In this document: one piece after another, positions 51,321-63,854 of the stretch
How positions within the stretch are numbered: the stretch's first letter is position 1
Layout: every line of letters starts with the position of its first letter
Source of the DNA: Macquaria australasica
Taxonomy: Eukaryota; Chordata; Actinopteri; Centrarchiformes; Percichthyidae
NCBI GenBank assembly: GCA_005408345.1
Contig: SEMN01000530.1
Span: 1 to 64,000, forward strand
Reading direction: 5' to 3'
Length of the DNA stretch: 64,000 bases
Position numbers and translations under genes: made by a program
Notes under the pieces: generated by a model
The model's database searches: none
Told to the model about the DNA's origin: nothing
What the model saw: the letters and a program-made list of their open reading frames with translations, nothing else

Positions 51321-51803
51321 TAACCATGTTTCTATCCAAATGTAGTACAAATTTCGACCGAATTTTCAGAAAACTTTAATTAAAACTTGCAAATTAATGT
51401 GCATTTCCATCCACTATCGGTATGTCAAAATTAGGACCTGGTCGTGCTATTTCTCCAGTCGGGTGACATTAAACCATTGTAGAGGAAGAAGGCGCAACGA
51501 GATGGCGTAAAGAGCGCCAGTCAAACCTCAAACAGTGGAAAACTCTGGAAGACATAATGGAAATATGGCATTTATGTTTGTTTCATGTATTGAGGGAACA
51601 TTACAGTCTCTTCATCGGTTGTCCACACAGATCTGATGTTTTTGTCTGCCTATTTGTATTTTTTGTCTGTTCAGTAGAGCTTGAGTGACAAATAAGTCAC
51701 ATGCATAAAATATCATGATAATTAGCAAAGTCTATTTCCAATCACATTTTGTTTTATCGATACATCAACTTTCCACTCAGTGTTTTAGGTTGGGTGGGAA
51801 CAA
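51321..51803. mobile_element. Possible nonautonomous DNA element
   Basis: The left end AACCATGTTTCTATCCAA and the reverse complement of the right end (TTGTTCCCACCCAACC) form a weak inverted pair. The interior repeats the theme GCATTTCCATCCACTATC and carries AGATGGCGTAAAGAGCGCCA. This resembles a fish family with CATGTTTCCATCCAA-type termini. No target duplication was confirmed. Confidence 0.38.
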
Positions 51804-53670
51804 TAACTAAGTCTTTTGTAGTGAGTCAGTATGATGTGTTGGTAAGTTGAACTCTTAAAGTATATTGGTCCAATTTGTTGGACAACACTGTAGAGCTGAC
51901 ATTCTGAGTGAGAACTAAACACATGCTAAACAAAAGAGAGTATTGATGGGGCTGATAAGACACCGCTAGCTGCTTGCAATAACAAAGGACTTAAATGCCA
52001 GTTGGCTACATTTACAAAAATGGGCTTCATCAAGCACAGTTTTACCAAACTAACAAAGTCAACTCACAACTTTGATTCAATCAATCAAGCACCACACTGT
52101 CTTTCAGATCGTCTTTATATTCCACCAGCTTCACATCAAGCTGTCTTCTAGTTTCGCCTTTACTATGATTGATATTGGATTTAGGTTTTTAGTGTTACAG
52201 CATGTTATTTGAACAGGAAAAATAAAGGGTAAAAAGTTATAAAAGTAAATAGTTGACTAAATAAAGAATGCCTAAGGCTTGCTATTTTGATAGCAAAGAC
52301 GATGATAGCTGAAATGGTAACCTACAACGTGCTTTACTTTTATGCTTGTGATTGAACGTTTTTGGCGCAGAACCCTTTAATTAATAATGTCAATTTCCAA
52401 CTCTAAATTTCCAAACACATTCATATCACTAATTAACAAACAAAAGAAAGCAACCCTCACCCACCCCAATGCACTGCACTTCACCATGCTAATTGTCCTC
52501 CCTTGGAGACGCTTCCGAATTTTCTAGCAAAGTGGGAAGGCATGTTCAGCGATGACAACCATATGGCTGTTATTAATGAATGAATACACAGTAGCGCCTC
52601 ATTAAACACAAACCCAACAGAGTCTTTTGTCACTGCGGCTAACAGGGGCTGCCTGTCTAGTGCATCATGGGTCCAGGCCGGGTGGGTGTGCTGTAGATAG
52701 CCTCCCCTGGCACGCTGCTCCATCAGGAAGGCAGAAAACAGATAGTGGTACATACATGTGGGCAGAGACATGTCTTGGCATGCAAACATTAAAAGTTATC
52801 ATGCTCATGATAATAGTAATACAAATTATGAGCAGCAGATTATTCAGATATTGTGCTACACAAAGTGCCTTTGGGAATTAATTTTAATTAATCCTCTGAG
52901 GATCTCATATGACATGCAGGCACTGCTAAGGCCAGCTGTCCCTTTTTAGGTAACGGTTCAGTGTTTTGTTCAAGGACACCTGAGGAAAAGAAACATCAAC
53001 AGCCATGTGGCATGATGAAATATCCTTGAGCAAGGAAATACACAGTAGTTGTCAGTGTATATAATCTGTCTTTTTTTATTTATCACCAGAACTTGACTGA
53101 TGTGTCAACAATGATGTCAGCCCAAGACGTTGGCATGAAGAAACTTTTCATGCTCATCAGCTATCAGCATCACACATTTTCATCACCTTGTGATTGCTAG
53201 TAAACTTTGAATCTGAATCAGATTTCTCTTTTTACGTCCTTCTTGCACTAATTAGATTCTCTCAACACTCACACATTTCTAGAATTTGCTTTGTGATGAG
53301 TACAGGAATAAATGTTTGAAATAAACAATGAACGAACACATTCACTCATCATTATGGATCCTCCAACCTTAACTGTAATCATAAGGGATCCATCAGTCAT
53401 GTGTCTCAGTGTTAGCATTTAGTATTAGCTTGCTCTGTGTAAGCCAACGAAACCACTAAAGCGATCCTCAGTCTCAAAAATTACAGTTTCCATTTAGATT
53501 TTCACTGTGTTCCTTACAGTGTATACAGAATCCCATTGTTTTGTGGCAGCCTAAAATGTCTTAAAGATACAGATGTGGCTCCTGAGAGTGTCTAAATCTT
53601 TGCATTTCTGGCTGCAACCAAATTAGTGATGTCAAAGCAGTATTTTCTTATTAAAACACCTGCTTTGACT
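51804..53670. other. No gene seen; possible SINE fragment
   Basis: No supported exons. At about 52955-52985 the text GTTCAGTGTTTTGTTCAAGG resembles the GTTCAGTGTCTTGCTCAAGG segment common to fish SINEs, but the rest of a SINE was not recognised. Positions 52480-52720 are of balanced complexity and could be regulatory. Confidence 0.4.
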
Positions 53671-53921
53671 AATAGACCCTTTTCACGGCAGACATTTTGA
53701 CTTGACAAAACAGGAAAAGCACAGGTGTAAGTAATAACTTTAACGATGGCTCCATTCCATTAAGTGTCCCAGTAAACCATGTCATTGAGTGAGCATACAC
53801 AATACCAGAGCCCTGGAACTGGCCCTCCTAAATGGAATGCAGCCATAATACATTTTATTAATTCCACCTGTGCTTTTCCTGCTTTGACAAGTCAAAATCT
53901 CTGCTGTGAAAAGGGTCTATT
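53671..53921. mobile_element. MITE, about 250 bp with 57-bp inverted repeats
   Basis: Positions 53671-53727 and the reverse complement of 53865-53921 match at 53 of 57 bases, starting AATAGACCCTTTTCAC and running to AAAAGCACAGGTG. The interior is about 137 bp and noncoding. The RNA from either strand would fold into a long hairpin. The outermost TA on each side may be a TA target duplication of a mariner-type element. That is uncertain, because the symmetry extends two further bases. Confidence 0.85.
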
Positions 53922-54767
53922 GGGATGTGGCCAGACGTGCAACATGTAGGACAGTTTAGGACCTCAGTGAGCAATGCAGAAGCAGCTTTCTGTCCTGTGT
54001 TGTTCACTGTCTGTGTCATGAAAGAAATCTTCCATTCAGATGCACTATATAATGCAAATCTAGATGACTGTTTGCTCTAATAGTTTTCTTAAACTGACCC
54101 AAAGCATCTGACAAGGAAAAATAATTCAGAGAAAATTGTGCCTAATCTCCACCTGTTTTAAGACAAATGTTTTCATTCATAGTAAGAATTCCTGATGCCT
54201 TGTTTTGTGTCGACTGATAGTGGTTTTCTTTTCCATGTTGAGAAAAATCTGATGCTCTTTGTTCAAGGCCTTGTTAGCTGAAAGGCACTCCACCTGGTGT
54301 TGGCAGCTTAGGTAATTAGAGCCTCGCAAAGCCCAACACTTCAGCTAGAGAGTGTGTGCCAGTGAGGGCAAGCCTCACTGCTGCTCTCCTCTTCAAAGTC
54401 TAGACAACTGTTTGTTTCTATTGCTCTTCTCACTCTATTCTCTTTAGTCCTTAGTTTGGTGTTTAATCTAGTTTATTGTTTTAATAGGTTAAGGTGCAGC
54501 AGACTGCCCCCGACTCATTTGTCACTCTGGATTTTAAACATTTTTAACTTATTTAATATTCAACTACCTTCTTGAAATGGTTGCCATTGCAATATTTGCG
54601 CATATCCATGCAAGTCTTATATAATGTTTAAAAGTAGGTGTGTTTCTCCATCTAACCAGAAATGCAGGCTTTTCTTTTGTGCATGCATCTCTGCCTCAGC
54701 CTTGCTGTTGGCTAGTTGGTTTGTTTAAATTGCACATAGCTGACCGTAAACAGGCAAGAGGCCCCAA

Positions 54768-54976
54768 TTGAGATGCATATTCCAAATACATGTCCAAAGA
54801 ATGCTCCTAAAACCTGAATAATCTCAGCATATCCCACGTCTTAATTGGAAAATGCTACATTCGGAATAAGGCCTAATTTGGAATATCCAAATGGAATATG
54901 CTGTTTACATGACCTGCATCAAATTTGGAATATTGTCATATTCCATATAATAGTGGAAAATTAGCGTGCATCTAAA
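54768..54976. mobile_element. MITE-like element with TTGAGATGCA ends
   Basis: The left end TTGAGATGCATATTCC and the reverse complement of the right end (TTTAGATGCACGC) share TNAGATGCA. The interior repeats ATTCC/GGAATA units, as in TTTGGAATATTGTCATATTCC. This is typical of a small fish element with TTTACATGCA-like ends. It is noncoding, and no target duplication was established. Confidence 0.45.
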
Positions 54977-55189
54977 CATAATCAATGAGACCAGTCTGGT
55001 AGCTATAGCCTTGGTGGAGGCCTACACAGGTGTCACCAAAACGCCTTATTGACCCTCCCTGACTGCAAGCTCCTGCAGGAAGAGACCAGTCTAATTACTG
55101 CAGGCAGAAACGGGAGGGGTCAATAGTCCAACCATTAAACAGTCCAAACTATTCAGAAAACAGCTGAAAGGAAGCTGCAGTTCCACTAT

Positions 55190-55870
55190 GTTCCAGTCTG
55201 CACCCCTTTATTTGAAAGAGAAATACAGAGGAGGTAGACTTTTTAACCTCGCCTTTGTGAGGCACACTGCCACACAGCTAGAAATCTGGCAGTGGTACAT
55301 GACTCAGAGTCTAGTTTTGACTTTCAGGTTCAGTTATTCCCCACAGCTTAAAGCATTGCCAAAATTAGACCTCTTCCTCTTTTTAGCTGATCTGGAAAAA
55401 AGTAATCCATAATCTTACATCACCTTACCCATCATAACCTTTTTTCCCTGTATAAACTGAACCTCCCTCAGCTATTTGCAGTGTGAGCAAAATGCAGCAG
55501 CCAGACTTTTAAACACAATGGTATTTTTACCCATTATAGCTTCCCAGCACTGGCTCCCAGCAGTCAATCTATTTAGGAATTGATTTTAAGACCTGTTACT
55601 GTTAGAAACCCTCAAACAGGGCCTAGCGCTAAGCCTGGCACTTCCTGGACCTTTTGACTCCCTGTGAGCCTGAACATAGCCTGGAATCCAGCATCCAGCC
55701 TTGAAGCTGACGTTGGCTGGTTATTCTCTGTCAGAGCCCCTTTTGCTTTGGAACAGTGTGCCTGGGGAAGTTACTGCCTGAGGATGCAGAGTTTGCATTA
55801 TCTTTGAAATTGCAAGAAAATATTAGAAAAGAACAAACTTAGAAAAAGAAATATCTGAAGGCATTTTAAG
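55190..55870 (+). pseudogene. Degenerate L2/CR1-like LINE, RT C-terminal part
   Basis: Frames around 55310-55380 read LKALPKLDLFLFLADLEK, matching the LRNIAKLRPFLSxxDLEK motif of L2-type LINEs. Around 55485-55560, shifted frames read AAARLLN-like sequence and then SQHWLPAV, matching the QNAAARLLT...ASLHWLPV region. Near 55740, LLLWNSVPGEV matches the LWNSLPxxLR motif. There are many stops and frameshifts, so it is ancient. It has the same general class as the element at 1-3990 but is much older. Confidence 0.58.
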
Positions 55871-56483
55871 TCTGTAACCAGTGAAACATCCTGCAATCGC
55901 CTAAATCAGTCTCTTTCGACATTTAATTGCACATTACCTGGTAGACCTGCAGTATAGTATGTAAAGCAGCTGATTAATTATCATTCTTACTTATTCCAAC
56001 TTAGCCACCCTAGATGGTTTGTGTATTCCACACATACCTGACCCATTAAAATCACAACAACGCAACAGGAGTAATAAGTATGGATGTGTTTCATATTTGA
56101 AATGCATCTAGGTTAACTGACCAGGCAACGCAGCACAGTAATCAAAGTGCCTCCTTTTTAAATTACTAGCATTCCCACAGTAGTGAACGGTCTTTGATAG
56201 CTGTGAAATAAGGTGTCTACATACCTCATGTGCATTTCTTTCTTGATCATATCCATGTGCAGTGGCTATTTTTTCTAATAGTCTGAATGATTAAAATACC
56301 CGGAGCATTTTCAGAATTTCAGTTTTTATTGGCAGATTGCTGTGTGAAAGTGTTAATAGTGTGTTTGAGATTTAGAAAGGAAAATAAATGGGTTTATGTT
56401 TCATAAGGTGCAATTTTGAAAGTGTTGGAGTCTACAAAACACACAGTTTCATAAGTTATTTTCCAAGCCAGAAATAAAACTGA

Positions 56484-56486
<3 letters not shown>
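55871..56486. other. No gene seen; intergenic DNA
   Basis: No supported exons, repeats or strong motifs were recognised. Confidence 0.5.

Positions 56487-56544
<58 letters not shown>
56487..56544. repeat. (TA)29 microsatellite
   Basis: An uninterrupted TA repeat of 58 bp, self-complementary and able to form a cruciform or hairpin. Confidence 0.99.
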
Positions 56545-56547
<3 letters not shown>

Positions 56548-59169
56548 TATGTCAAGCATCAATTGGGAACTACCCAAATGTGTTAATCATTGTTATTTTG
56601 AAGTGTTTCCAAAGTGCTGTTGAATATCTATTTTTGATATTCAACTGTTCTCAATCATAGCTGTAGATGTGATATTTGCTTTGTTAGCTAAATTATGAGC
56701 ATCAGTCCAGTCTGCTCTTTGGTCAGTTCAGTCTGCACTTTGTGTCATCCTTTACAAGCACAAGCACAACTGCTATCGGATGTCAGCGTCCATCACTTTA
56801 TAGCCACAAATCCTTGTATTTTGAGGACATTTTCTGTATTTTTGTCATACTCTGTTCTCTTTTCTAATGAACCCCACCACAGCTCTCTTATGAACGGATA
56901 AAGAGTACTACCTACATTGTATTTTTCCTTGGTATGAATTTGCCTAATGGTACATGAATGGACTTGAGGTGCTGAGGATTTGAATGTGACTAATATCCCT
57001 GTGTCACATGTCATTTAATTTCCATTTCCCCTCTGAATCCTATCGCCTACACTTTATATTCATAAGATGTGATCATTTAAGGACCCAATCTGCAAGTGCT
57101 CTCTACTCACTTTTGGCTTTGTATATGTAAGCATTCACTGTATACTGTAATTCTTTGATATTGACAGTGACAGTTAAATGTTTTACCTTATTTAGAAAAT
57201 CCAATATTAAAAAAAACAAAAACATGAAATAAATCAGAGTGGTGTATTGACATTTACTGGGATTTGGAAACTGATTAAAATTAGTGCTTTTATTAATTAA
57301 TATTATAAATACTACGTGACAATAGCTGCGTGGCAGTTTGAAGAAAGTAGAATGTGTTTATTTTGTTTACCTGAGCCATAGCACACATTAGCATCCAGGA
57401 ATGGGAATCTAACAGGGCAATGTGAAAATATTCAACTGCCTCCACATCCCCACTGCATAATTTGCACCTGCATTTACATTTTTGTTCCCGTATGCTAACT
57501 TAAAATATGAGTCATCTGGTGCCCTGCCAACTCAAAGTAGATGGATTTGTCACTAATTTGAGTAAAATGTCACAATAGCTATTTTCACACATTTCTAATT
57601 CATTTCTCGTTTCTCTTCTAAATCTCTTTCAGTTTATTTTACCTTTTTCTTTCCTCAGTGTGTTTTCACACCCTTACTTGCTTCCCTTGGTTTGAAATAA
57701 AAAAAAAAAGAATAAAAAGAGCCATTGTTATCTGTCTGGTCTTGTTAATTTGGGCTTCACACTGACTTATTAGATGTAATCTTTCATTGGATAGTTTTGG
57801 TGACTGCATCATCAGCACTACATGGATTTATTGGGGAATTCTGCGTCAGGCAGCACTGTTCTTCTCTGTATCTTTTGTCTTAATTCATTCATTTGATGGG
57901 CATAAAGAGCTCATATTGAAATAGTTTGCTATTAGCATTACAGTATTCGTCAAGTCTTGGCCTTTCTGTAGACCTTCTGGTCAACAGGACATGATGCACT
58001 TTACATTTCTGACAATTGCCACGACATGAACATTTTTAGAACAGTAAATAGAAGCACTGATTTCCACCATGGCGGAATTTGTATTTGATTGACAGGTGGT
58101 CTCTGGGAAGACACTTTAGCACCAACAATCTTGCAACAATCAAACCAAGGATCACACAAATTGCTGGTGTAATTTGTGTTGGAGGTGCAATACTCCAACC
58201 GTGCTATAATTGGTGTTGTAATATTTCCAGTTTGTGGAAAACTGCAGGTTCAGTTCACTTTTCTGTTCTCCAAGCAGTGAGATTTTTTTGCAATGACAAA
58301 CAGAGAGCGAGAGTCAGATAGTGAGAGGCAAAGGGGCGCGCTGTATTATTTCATTCTATTGCACTCTGACCCCTCTAGCAAAACGCACTCATGCATGTAC
58401 TGTGAGTCTGTGTGATATGCAAAGAAGCCAGTTTCTACTTGCAGTGTGTGCAGTATGGTGAGTGATAGCTCTTGTAAATTATTAGAACTATAAACTGTAA
58501 ATAATGTATAGAGATAGAAGTTTTGAAGTGAATGATGGTCTGTCTTGACCTTCAATTGGTTTAATTTTTCTGTTTGTTATTTTGTTCCATTTTCTTAATG
58601 ACAATATATTCACTAATTCTTTTTAATCTACTTTTTTATTTTATTTTGCTGTTGCAGCGACCAATTCATTTTTGGAATTATTAGTATCCTCTAATCTAAT
58701 GGAGGTATATTGTAATCTTCCATAGCTAGCCCAGGACTGGAAGCTTATCTGTTTGAAGAAGATCACTGTGGGGTGAGTGAATGAGTAAAAATGGCAGTGT
58801 ATGTAACAGTCAAACACATCACTGCATACAAATGTGCTATACCTGCTGCATCTTCAGAGACGTAAATGGAAGCAATCAACCAGAAAAGGAAATGGAGATG
58901 CTTTCCCATAAGGCAATGCAACCAATTATGTGGTATTTTAGACCAACTGTGGAAGATCACACACTGGTGGCTGCTCTGTGAAGAATTCCAGATGAGCCGG
59001 GGCAAGCTTATTCACACTTTGGAGGCTAAAGCTAATGCAGTTATTCATTTTATCGGAAGCGAGATCTAGAAACACGAGCTACTGAATGAGTGTTTGGAAT
59101 ACTGAGCATACAGATGGACAGTGGTGAAGTGGAGTATGCTGCAGGCGTGCATTGAGAACTTCTGTGGAT
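56545..59169. other. No gene seen; intergenic DNA
   Basis: No supported exons. An ATG in strong Kozak context (CCACCATGGCGG) near 58067-58078 opens only seven codons before a stop. Confidence 0.5.
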
Positions 59170-59177
59170 GTTGTAAT

Positions 59178-59849
59178 CAGTGACGTGCGGTGAGGTTCAT
59201 GACTGGTGAGGCACTGACTCCTCTGGAGTCGGATATAAAAATATATGAACCCAAAATAGAAGCTTAAATTTCAATTTTGACCTTAATTGAGACATTTAGT
59301 AGTTTTTAAAAGCTTTTAATTATGCTTTAATCAATTCCACACTGTTCAACAATACGATAGCAAGAAAAACAAAAGAATATTTAATATAAGGTCAAATTCG
59401 ATTCCCCATTTTGCCTATGGGGCTCAGCACTGCCCCCTATCAGTCCTCACCCTGTGCATTTTCACTGCGCATTTATGGCTGATCAGAAAGACTAAATATG
59501 TCACACACATTCAGACAGACTGTGGAAAGTCAGCATGTGTAGTACATGTGTTATCAAACATGTATATTGGCGATATAAAGAGAGACAGCAATGGGCATGC
59601 GCCAACTGCTTGCGTCAGTCAGTGTGTGTGTAGCACAGCGCCGTCAGAGGTGAGGCACAGTTCATCGCTGCCTCACCTCGCCCTTCTCCCATGTATTTGA
59701 ACAGGAAATGCGTAAATTTAGCGATTTTGACCATAGAAATGTTGAAATCATACAGAAAACAAATGTATAGAACAGTCAAGTGGACAAATTGATTTTCTCT
59801 TATCATTGTTAGCATTGCCTCACCTGCCTCCCCTGACTGCACGTCACTG
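59178..59849. mobile_element. hAT-type nonautonomous transposon with perfect 8-bp TSD
   Basis: It starts CAGTGACGTGC and ends GCACGTCACTG, so 11 terminal bases are perfectly inverted. A weaker inverted match then continues (GGTGAGGCACTG / GGTGAGGCAATG). The 8-bp sequence GTTGTAAT lies immediately on both sides (59170-59177 and 59850-59857), the target duplication length of hAT elements. The 672-bp interior has no transposase, so movement needed an enzyme in trans. A 158-codon minus-strand open frame that crosses its right end is not a gene. Confidence 0.92.
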
Positions 59850-59857
59850 GTTGTAAT

Positions 59858-60416
59858 ACACTTTTCCAACATCATTAAAGGATGTCGTAAATGACATGAA
59901 TTCAAGCTGACTATAGCCATTTTGAGGATGATACCAACTTTTTTAAACTTTTCAAGCCCAATGGGGAGAATCTTTGATAGTACAAAAAAACATTTTTGAT
60001 AAACTGGAGGACATGCAGTTTGCTCTCTGATTTCACAGACTAAAATACATTTATTTGACAGGTTTGCAGTGTATGTGTCAACCTCAAACATACAGTTTTT
60101 ATCAAGTCTAATAGTGTGGTGTGGTTAACTGCCAAAACTGCTACAAATGTTTTGATGAATTTCAGAATCAAAAAACAATAATTGCTCATAATGTAAAATG
60201 CGTCCTTTCTGCAATAAGCATTTCATACTTTTGCATAAATGGTCATTTAGAACTGCGGATTTAAGGTACAAATTTAGTAAACATCTCTATTTCAAGTTTG
60301 GCATTGATTTAAGAACCTCACACGCAATAATGCAGGTGCAACCTTTTTGTCAGGTTCCTATGAATGATGAGGAAATAATACTATAATAATACTATTCTGT
60401 ATATAATAATAATACA
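59858..60416. other. No gene seen; intergenic DNA
   Basis: No supported exons. A TAATAATACTAT-like low-complexity tract precedes the solo LTR at about 60375-60415. Confidence 0.5.
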
Positions 60417-60421
60417 GTATC

Positions 60422-60844
60422 TGTCATGGTCCACGAAGGACTCTTGTTTGGACTTTGTATTTTGGTCTTGTTTCCTGTTTTATGTTGAAATCCCTGTTCG
60501 TGTTTCCTTGTGTGCCTTGGTGTTTCCTGTCTTTGTTTTCCCTCCAGTTTGATTAGGTTCACCTGTGTCTTGTTCTGACCTGTTTCTGTTTCCCTCGTTA
60601 ACTCCTTCCCTATATATACCGGTCCTCTCCCGTTGTTCTCTGTCGTGTCATTGATGTGGTTTATGTTGCTGATGTTCTTGATGAGCGCTTCGTATCGTGT
60701 TCCTGGTGTTTCCCTGCGTGTCAGTTCCTGTGTTTTGCAAGTTTGTTTTGTAGTATTTTGTTATTAAATCTTTGGACTTATTCAGCCTCCCCGCCTGTCT
60801 GCATTTGGGTCCTCTCCCTGTTGCCTAAATGGCTCACCATGACA
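60422..60844 (+). mobile_element. Solo LTR, 423 bp, with perfect 5-bp TSD
   Basis: It begins TGTCATGGTCC and ends GCTCACCATGACA, with TG...CA boundaries and inverted ends (TGTCATGGT/ACCATGACA). The 5-bp sequence GTATC is present directly on both sides (60417-60421 and 60845-60849), as made by an LTR-retrotransposon integrase. A TATA box (TATATATA, 60611-60618) and a poly(A) signal ATTAAA (60763-60768) are in the right order for U3-R-U5. No internal gag/pol lies next to it, so it arose by LTR-LTR recombination. The family is not proven; fish Ty3/gypsy LTRs look like this. Confidence 0.9.
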
Positions 60845-60849
60845 GTATC

Positions 60850-62891
60850 AAGCTGATGCATACGACAAGCTCGTGACTAAGAGCATAACAGTCACATTGT
60901 AACAAAACCTGTGTTTGTTTCCTATTATAACCATCTTAGACAAAAATGCTCCCTGTACTGCAATGTGCAGCCCTGTATGAAAAAACATTCATAACAAAGC
61001 ATATGTTATGTCACCCTAACTGGTAGCAGGTGAACTTGATGTATGATCTTTGTACAAGAGGTCAGCTTTCACTTCTGGCATTATTCATATTCTCCAATGC
61101 AAAACAACCTTCTGTGTTGCACAGTACATGTGCAGGCAAGCTACAAAGCATAAATATTCATGGAAAAGTGTCTACAAGGTGTTAAAGCTTACCTTTAGTC
61201 AAACTTGCAACAGACATCTAAATTTACCTGTTGCATAGTAATTACTTAAAAATAGCCAACTAAAGACTTTGAAACAACCAGTGTTGTTACAAGTAATTGT
61301 ACAGAAAGAGATACAGTACTCAATAAATAGATAGATAGGAAGGAAGTCAGATAAAAAGGAAATTGGACATAAAAAGAGTGAATTATTGAACACATGAGCT
61401 GATGACACAGTGCTTCCTTTTCTGCATGATGACCTTCAAAGAGTGGTCGCAGACTTGCTCGGATCAGGCCTTGCAGCGCAAAACCCCTCTGGATCCACTA
61501 ATGATCTAGCTAATCAGGTTAAGAAATGTTTTTAAATAAGCCCTGTAATTTATTCAAATATTCAATGCACATTCCTCATTTCATTTGAAATAATGAGAGA
61601 CAAGGAGAGCAGGGCAGAGACGAGGAGGGAGCGCTGGAGACAGCGTGAGAGTGAGTGAGAGAGCAGCTAAAGAAAAGAGGAAAAGAAAGAATCAGAGAGG
61701 ACAAAATGTAATTTGTCAGCCTATTCAGACAGCCAATGCCTGAAATGAGAATTAACAGAGAATGCAGAGGACTGCTCTTTAATTGGACAAGGCCACTCTT
61801 GACATTTTCAAGCCAAACTTCGGCGACGATGATGGGAGAGAATGTGTCATAACTACAAATTATTCTCTCCACCACCAGTGCTGATGAACAGATTCACGAA
61901 GCCTTTTTTATTCTTTCACCATATTTGCATTATCTTTTATCTCGACTGTGCTGTCCTTTGAAATAATGCTGACAAGACTCCCAATTCTCACTCAAGAATG
62001 AGTAGACATACACCCACATGAAGAATGTTTTTTTTAATTTTTTTGATGTCACTTTGGCATTTGACCTCACGTGGCGCCATTTAACATAATAAAGATTCCT
62101 GAAAATGTCTTAGTCATAGTACTTCTGAATATTGTGGTGGAGTTCAATAGGAAAGCTGATGTAAATGCAGGTTGGATGTGTGTAAGAAAAAAGATACTTT
62201 AAAATATTTTGGAAAGCCTAGCACAACAAAATACACCAGTGGCAACCATGGAGTTAAGATAAAGATTTATTTCCAAGCAATGCTGCTTTTTGTTTAGCAC
62301 GCCTGGAGGCTTCAAGTATGATGCCCAACCAAAATGACATCCCTTGTAATTTGTGTATGCATCCAGTTAAATTATATATACTCTACACTTTTACATGGCA
62401 CTGTGAAACACACATCAAACAACTGAACTGGATTTCCAGTAAACTGCATTTGCATCTAGCACTTTGTGACCACTCTCAAAAGCACAGTGCACCACATGTT
62501 TTAGGAGCTTTCCAAATTTTCAGTTTGAGTGTGTCTAAGCTTTGTGCTGGACTGTAAACCTGCAACTCAAGTCTAAACCATAGAAGCTAGGTTTTCACTG
62601 TAAGGAAGCCAATTTGGGAATGTTTTCTGTCCAGGGTAATCTTGCTAAATCTGTGTGGGTAACATGGATGAGAGGGTCTTTGAGAAAGGCATTCCATCCC
62701 TGACTTCTCAAAGGGAGCTGTAATTGCCAACAGAAGAAAAATATAGTTGTATTGGCAGGTCTTTGAACAGTATAAAATGTATGTGTATGAAGCAGTGCAA
62801 TAGTGAAAAAGCATAATGCAAGCTCATCAAAATCAAGGTTCAGAGCAAAAAAAAAGTTCTGTAATCCACATGGCTCCATCACTAGATTTTT

Positions 62892-62893
<2 letters not shown>
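60850..62893. other. No gene seen; possible conserved noncoding DNA
   Basis: No supported exons. A GATA tract occurs at about 61327-61338. Positions 61700-61990 are unusually balanced and rich in homeodomain-type cores (TAATTTGTC, AATTAAC, TTTAATTGG), consistent with but not proving a developmental enhancer. Confidence 0.45.

Positions 62894-62932
<39 letters not shown>
62894..62932. repeat. (CA)19 microsatellite
   Basis: An uninterrupted CA repeat of 39 bp, seen directly. Confidence 0.99.
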
Positions 62933-62935
<3 letters not shown>

Positions 62936-63850
62936 GTCAGGTAGTCAGGGAAGGAACATTTCCTGCTGACTAAGAGTACCTGAAACCCAAATAATGGGTC
63001 TCATTTGGGGTTTACACGCTTGCCAAATGAACTGCTTGCTGGATAGTGAGCAGCACAGCCTTAAATGCAGAGTTTGTTCAGAGAGCTGAAGTTTGGCCTG
63101 CTAAGATGGATTTTTTTTCTAAAGGTATGTCTCATTTTATTCTTTTTTGTAACCTTAATACTAAATAATTGTGTGGCTCATGTCTGAGTATTTGTGGAGG
63201 TGTATGTGCTTATGTGCTTTTATACCCACAGAAATTGTGTGTGTCATTTTCAGTCCCTGTGCTGAACAAATACAAGCATGGTCTTACACACACACCATGC
63301 AGTGTTAAGCACAGACTGACGGAAAAACAACAAAACACACTACTGTAGGCCAAAACTGAACCACAAATTGTTTACCGTCAACAACAATGCATTGCATGTG
63401 GGTGGACTGTGACTGGATGCTGAAACTACAGTCTGAACTCTGTGGCACCACTCAACCATTGACCAAACACACTCAGGTCCACGGAGAGGACATGAGTGTC
63501 CCAACACTGAACTATTGAACTGTACTGATGGAGTAGCAGAAGGTTGAGACACAGTAACTCTGCATGGCTCATCTCACATCCACCGTCCTCAACAAAGTTG
63601 GAGTCGGTAGAGAAAACCGCTGGACAGCTAGTGAACACACCAAAGAATGGCCAAGAAGCCTACCAGGCTCGGTACAGGGGGACGCCCACAAAGATGTGAC
63701 ATTACTCGATGTAGAGATAGTCATTTTTCCTCATGAAATGAGTAAAATGAACATTAAGAAACATTTTTTTTTCCATTTGTGGTTTGTTTAAAATGATTTA
63801 CCCTCTTTTCATAATGATTGGTTGTTGGACAAATTACATTTCCCAGGAGA
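62933..63850. other. No gene seen; intergenic DNA
   Basis: No supported exons or strong motifs were recognised. Confidence 0.5.
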
Positions 63851-63854
63851 AAAA

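Noticed and set aside
58067..58100. ATG in strong Kozak context (CCACCATGGCGG)
   Set aside because: The frame stops after seven codons and no splice donor follows.
59420..59445. CTGCCCCCTA, resembling part of a CTCF core
   Set aside because: It matches only part of the CTCF motif and lies inside the nonautonomous hAT-type element.
59615..60091. 158-codon minus-strand open frame
   Set aside because: It runs across the right boundary of the hAT-type element into flanking DNA, so it cannot predate the insertion, and it shows no transposase motif.
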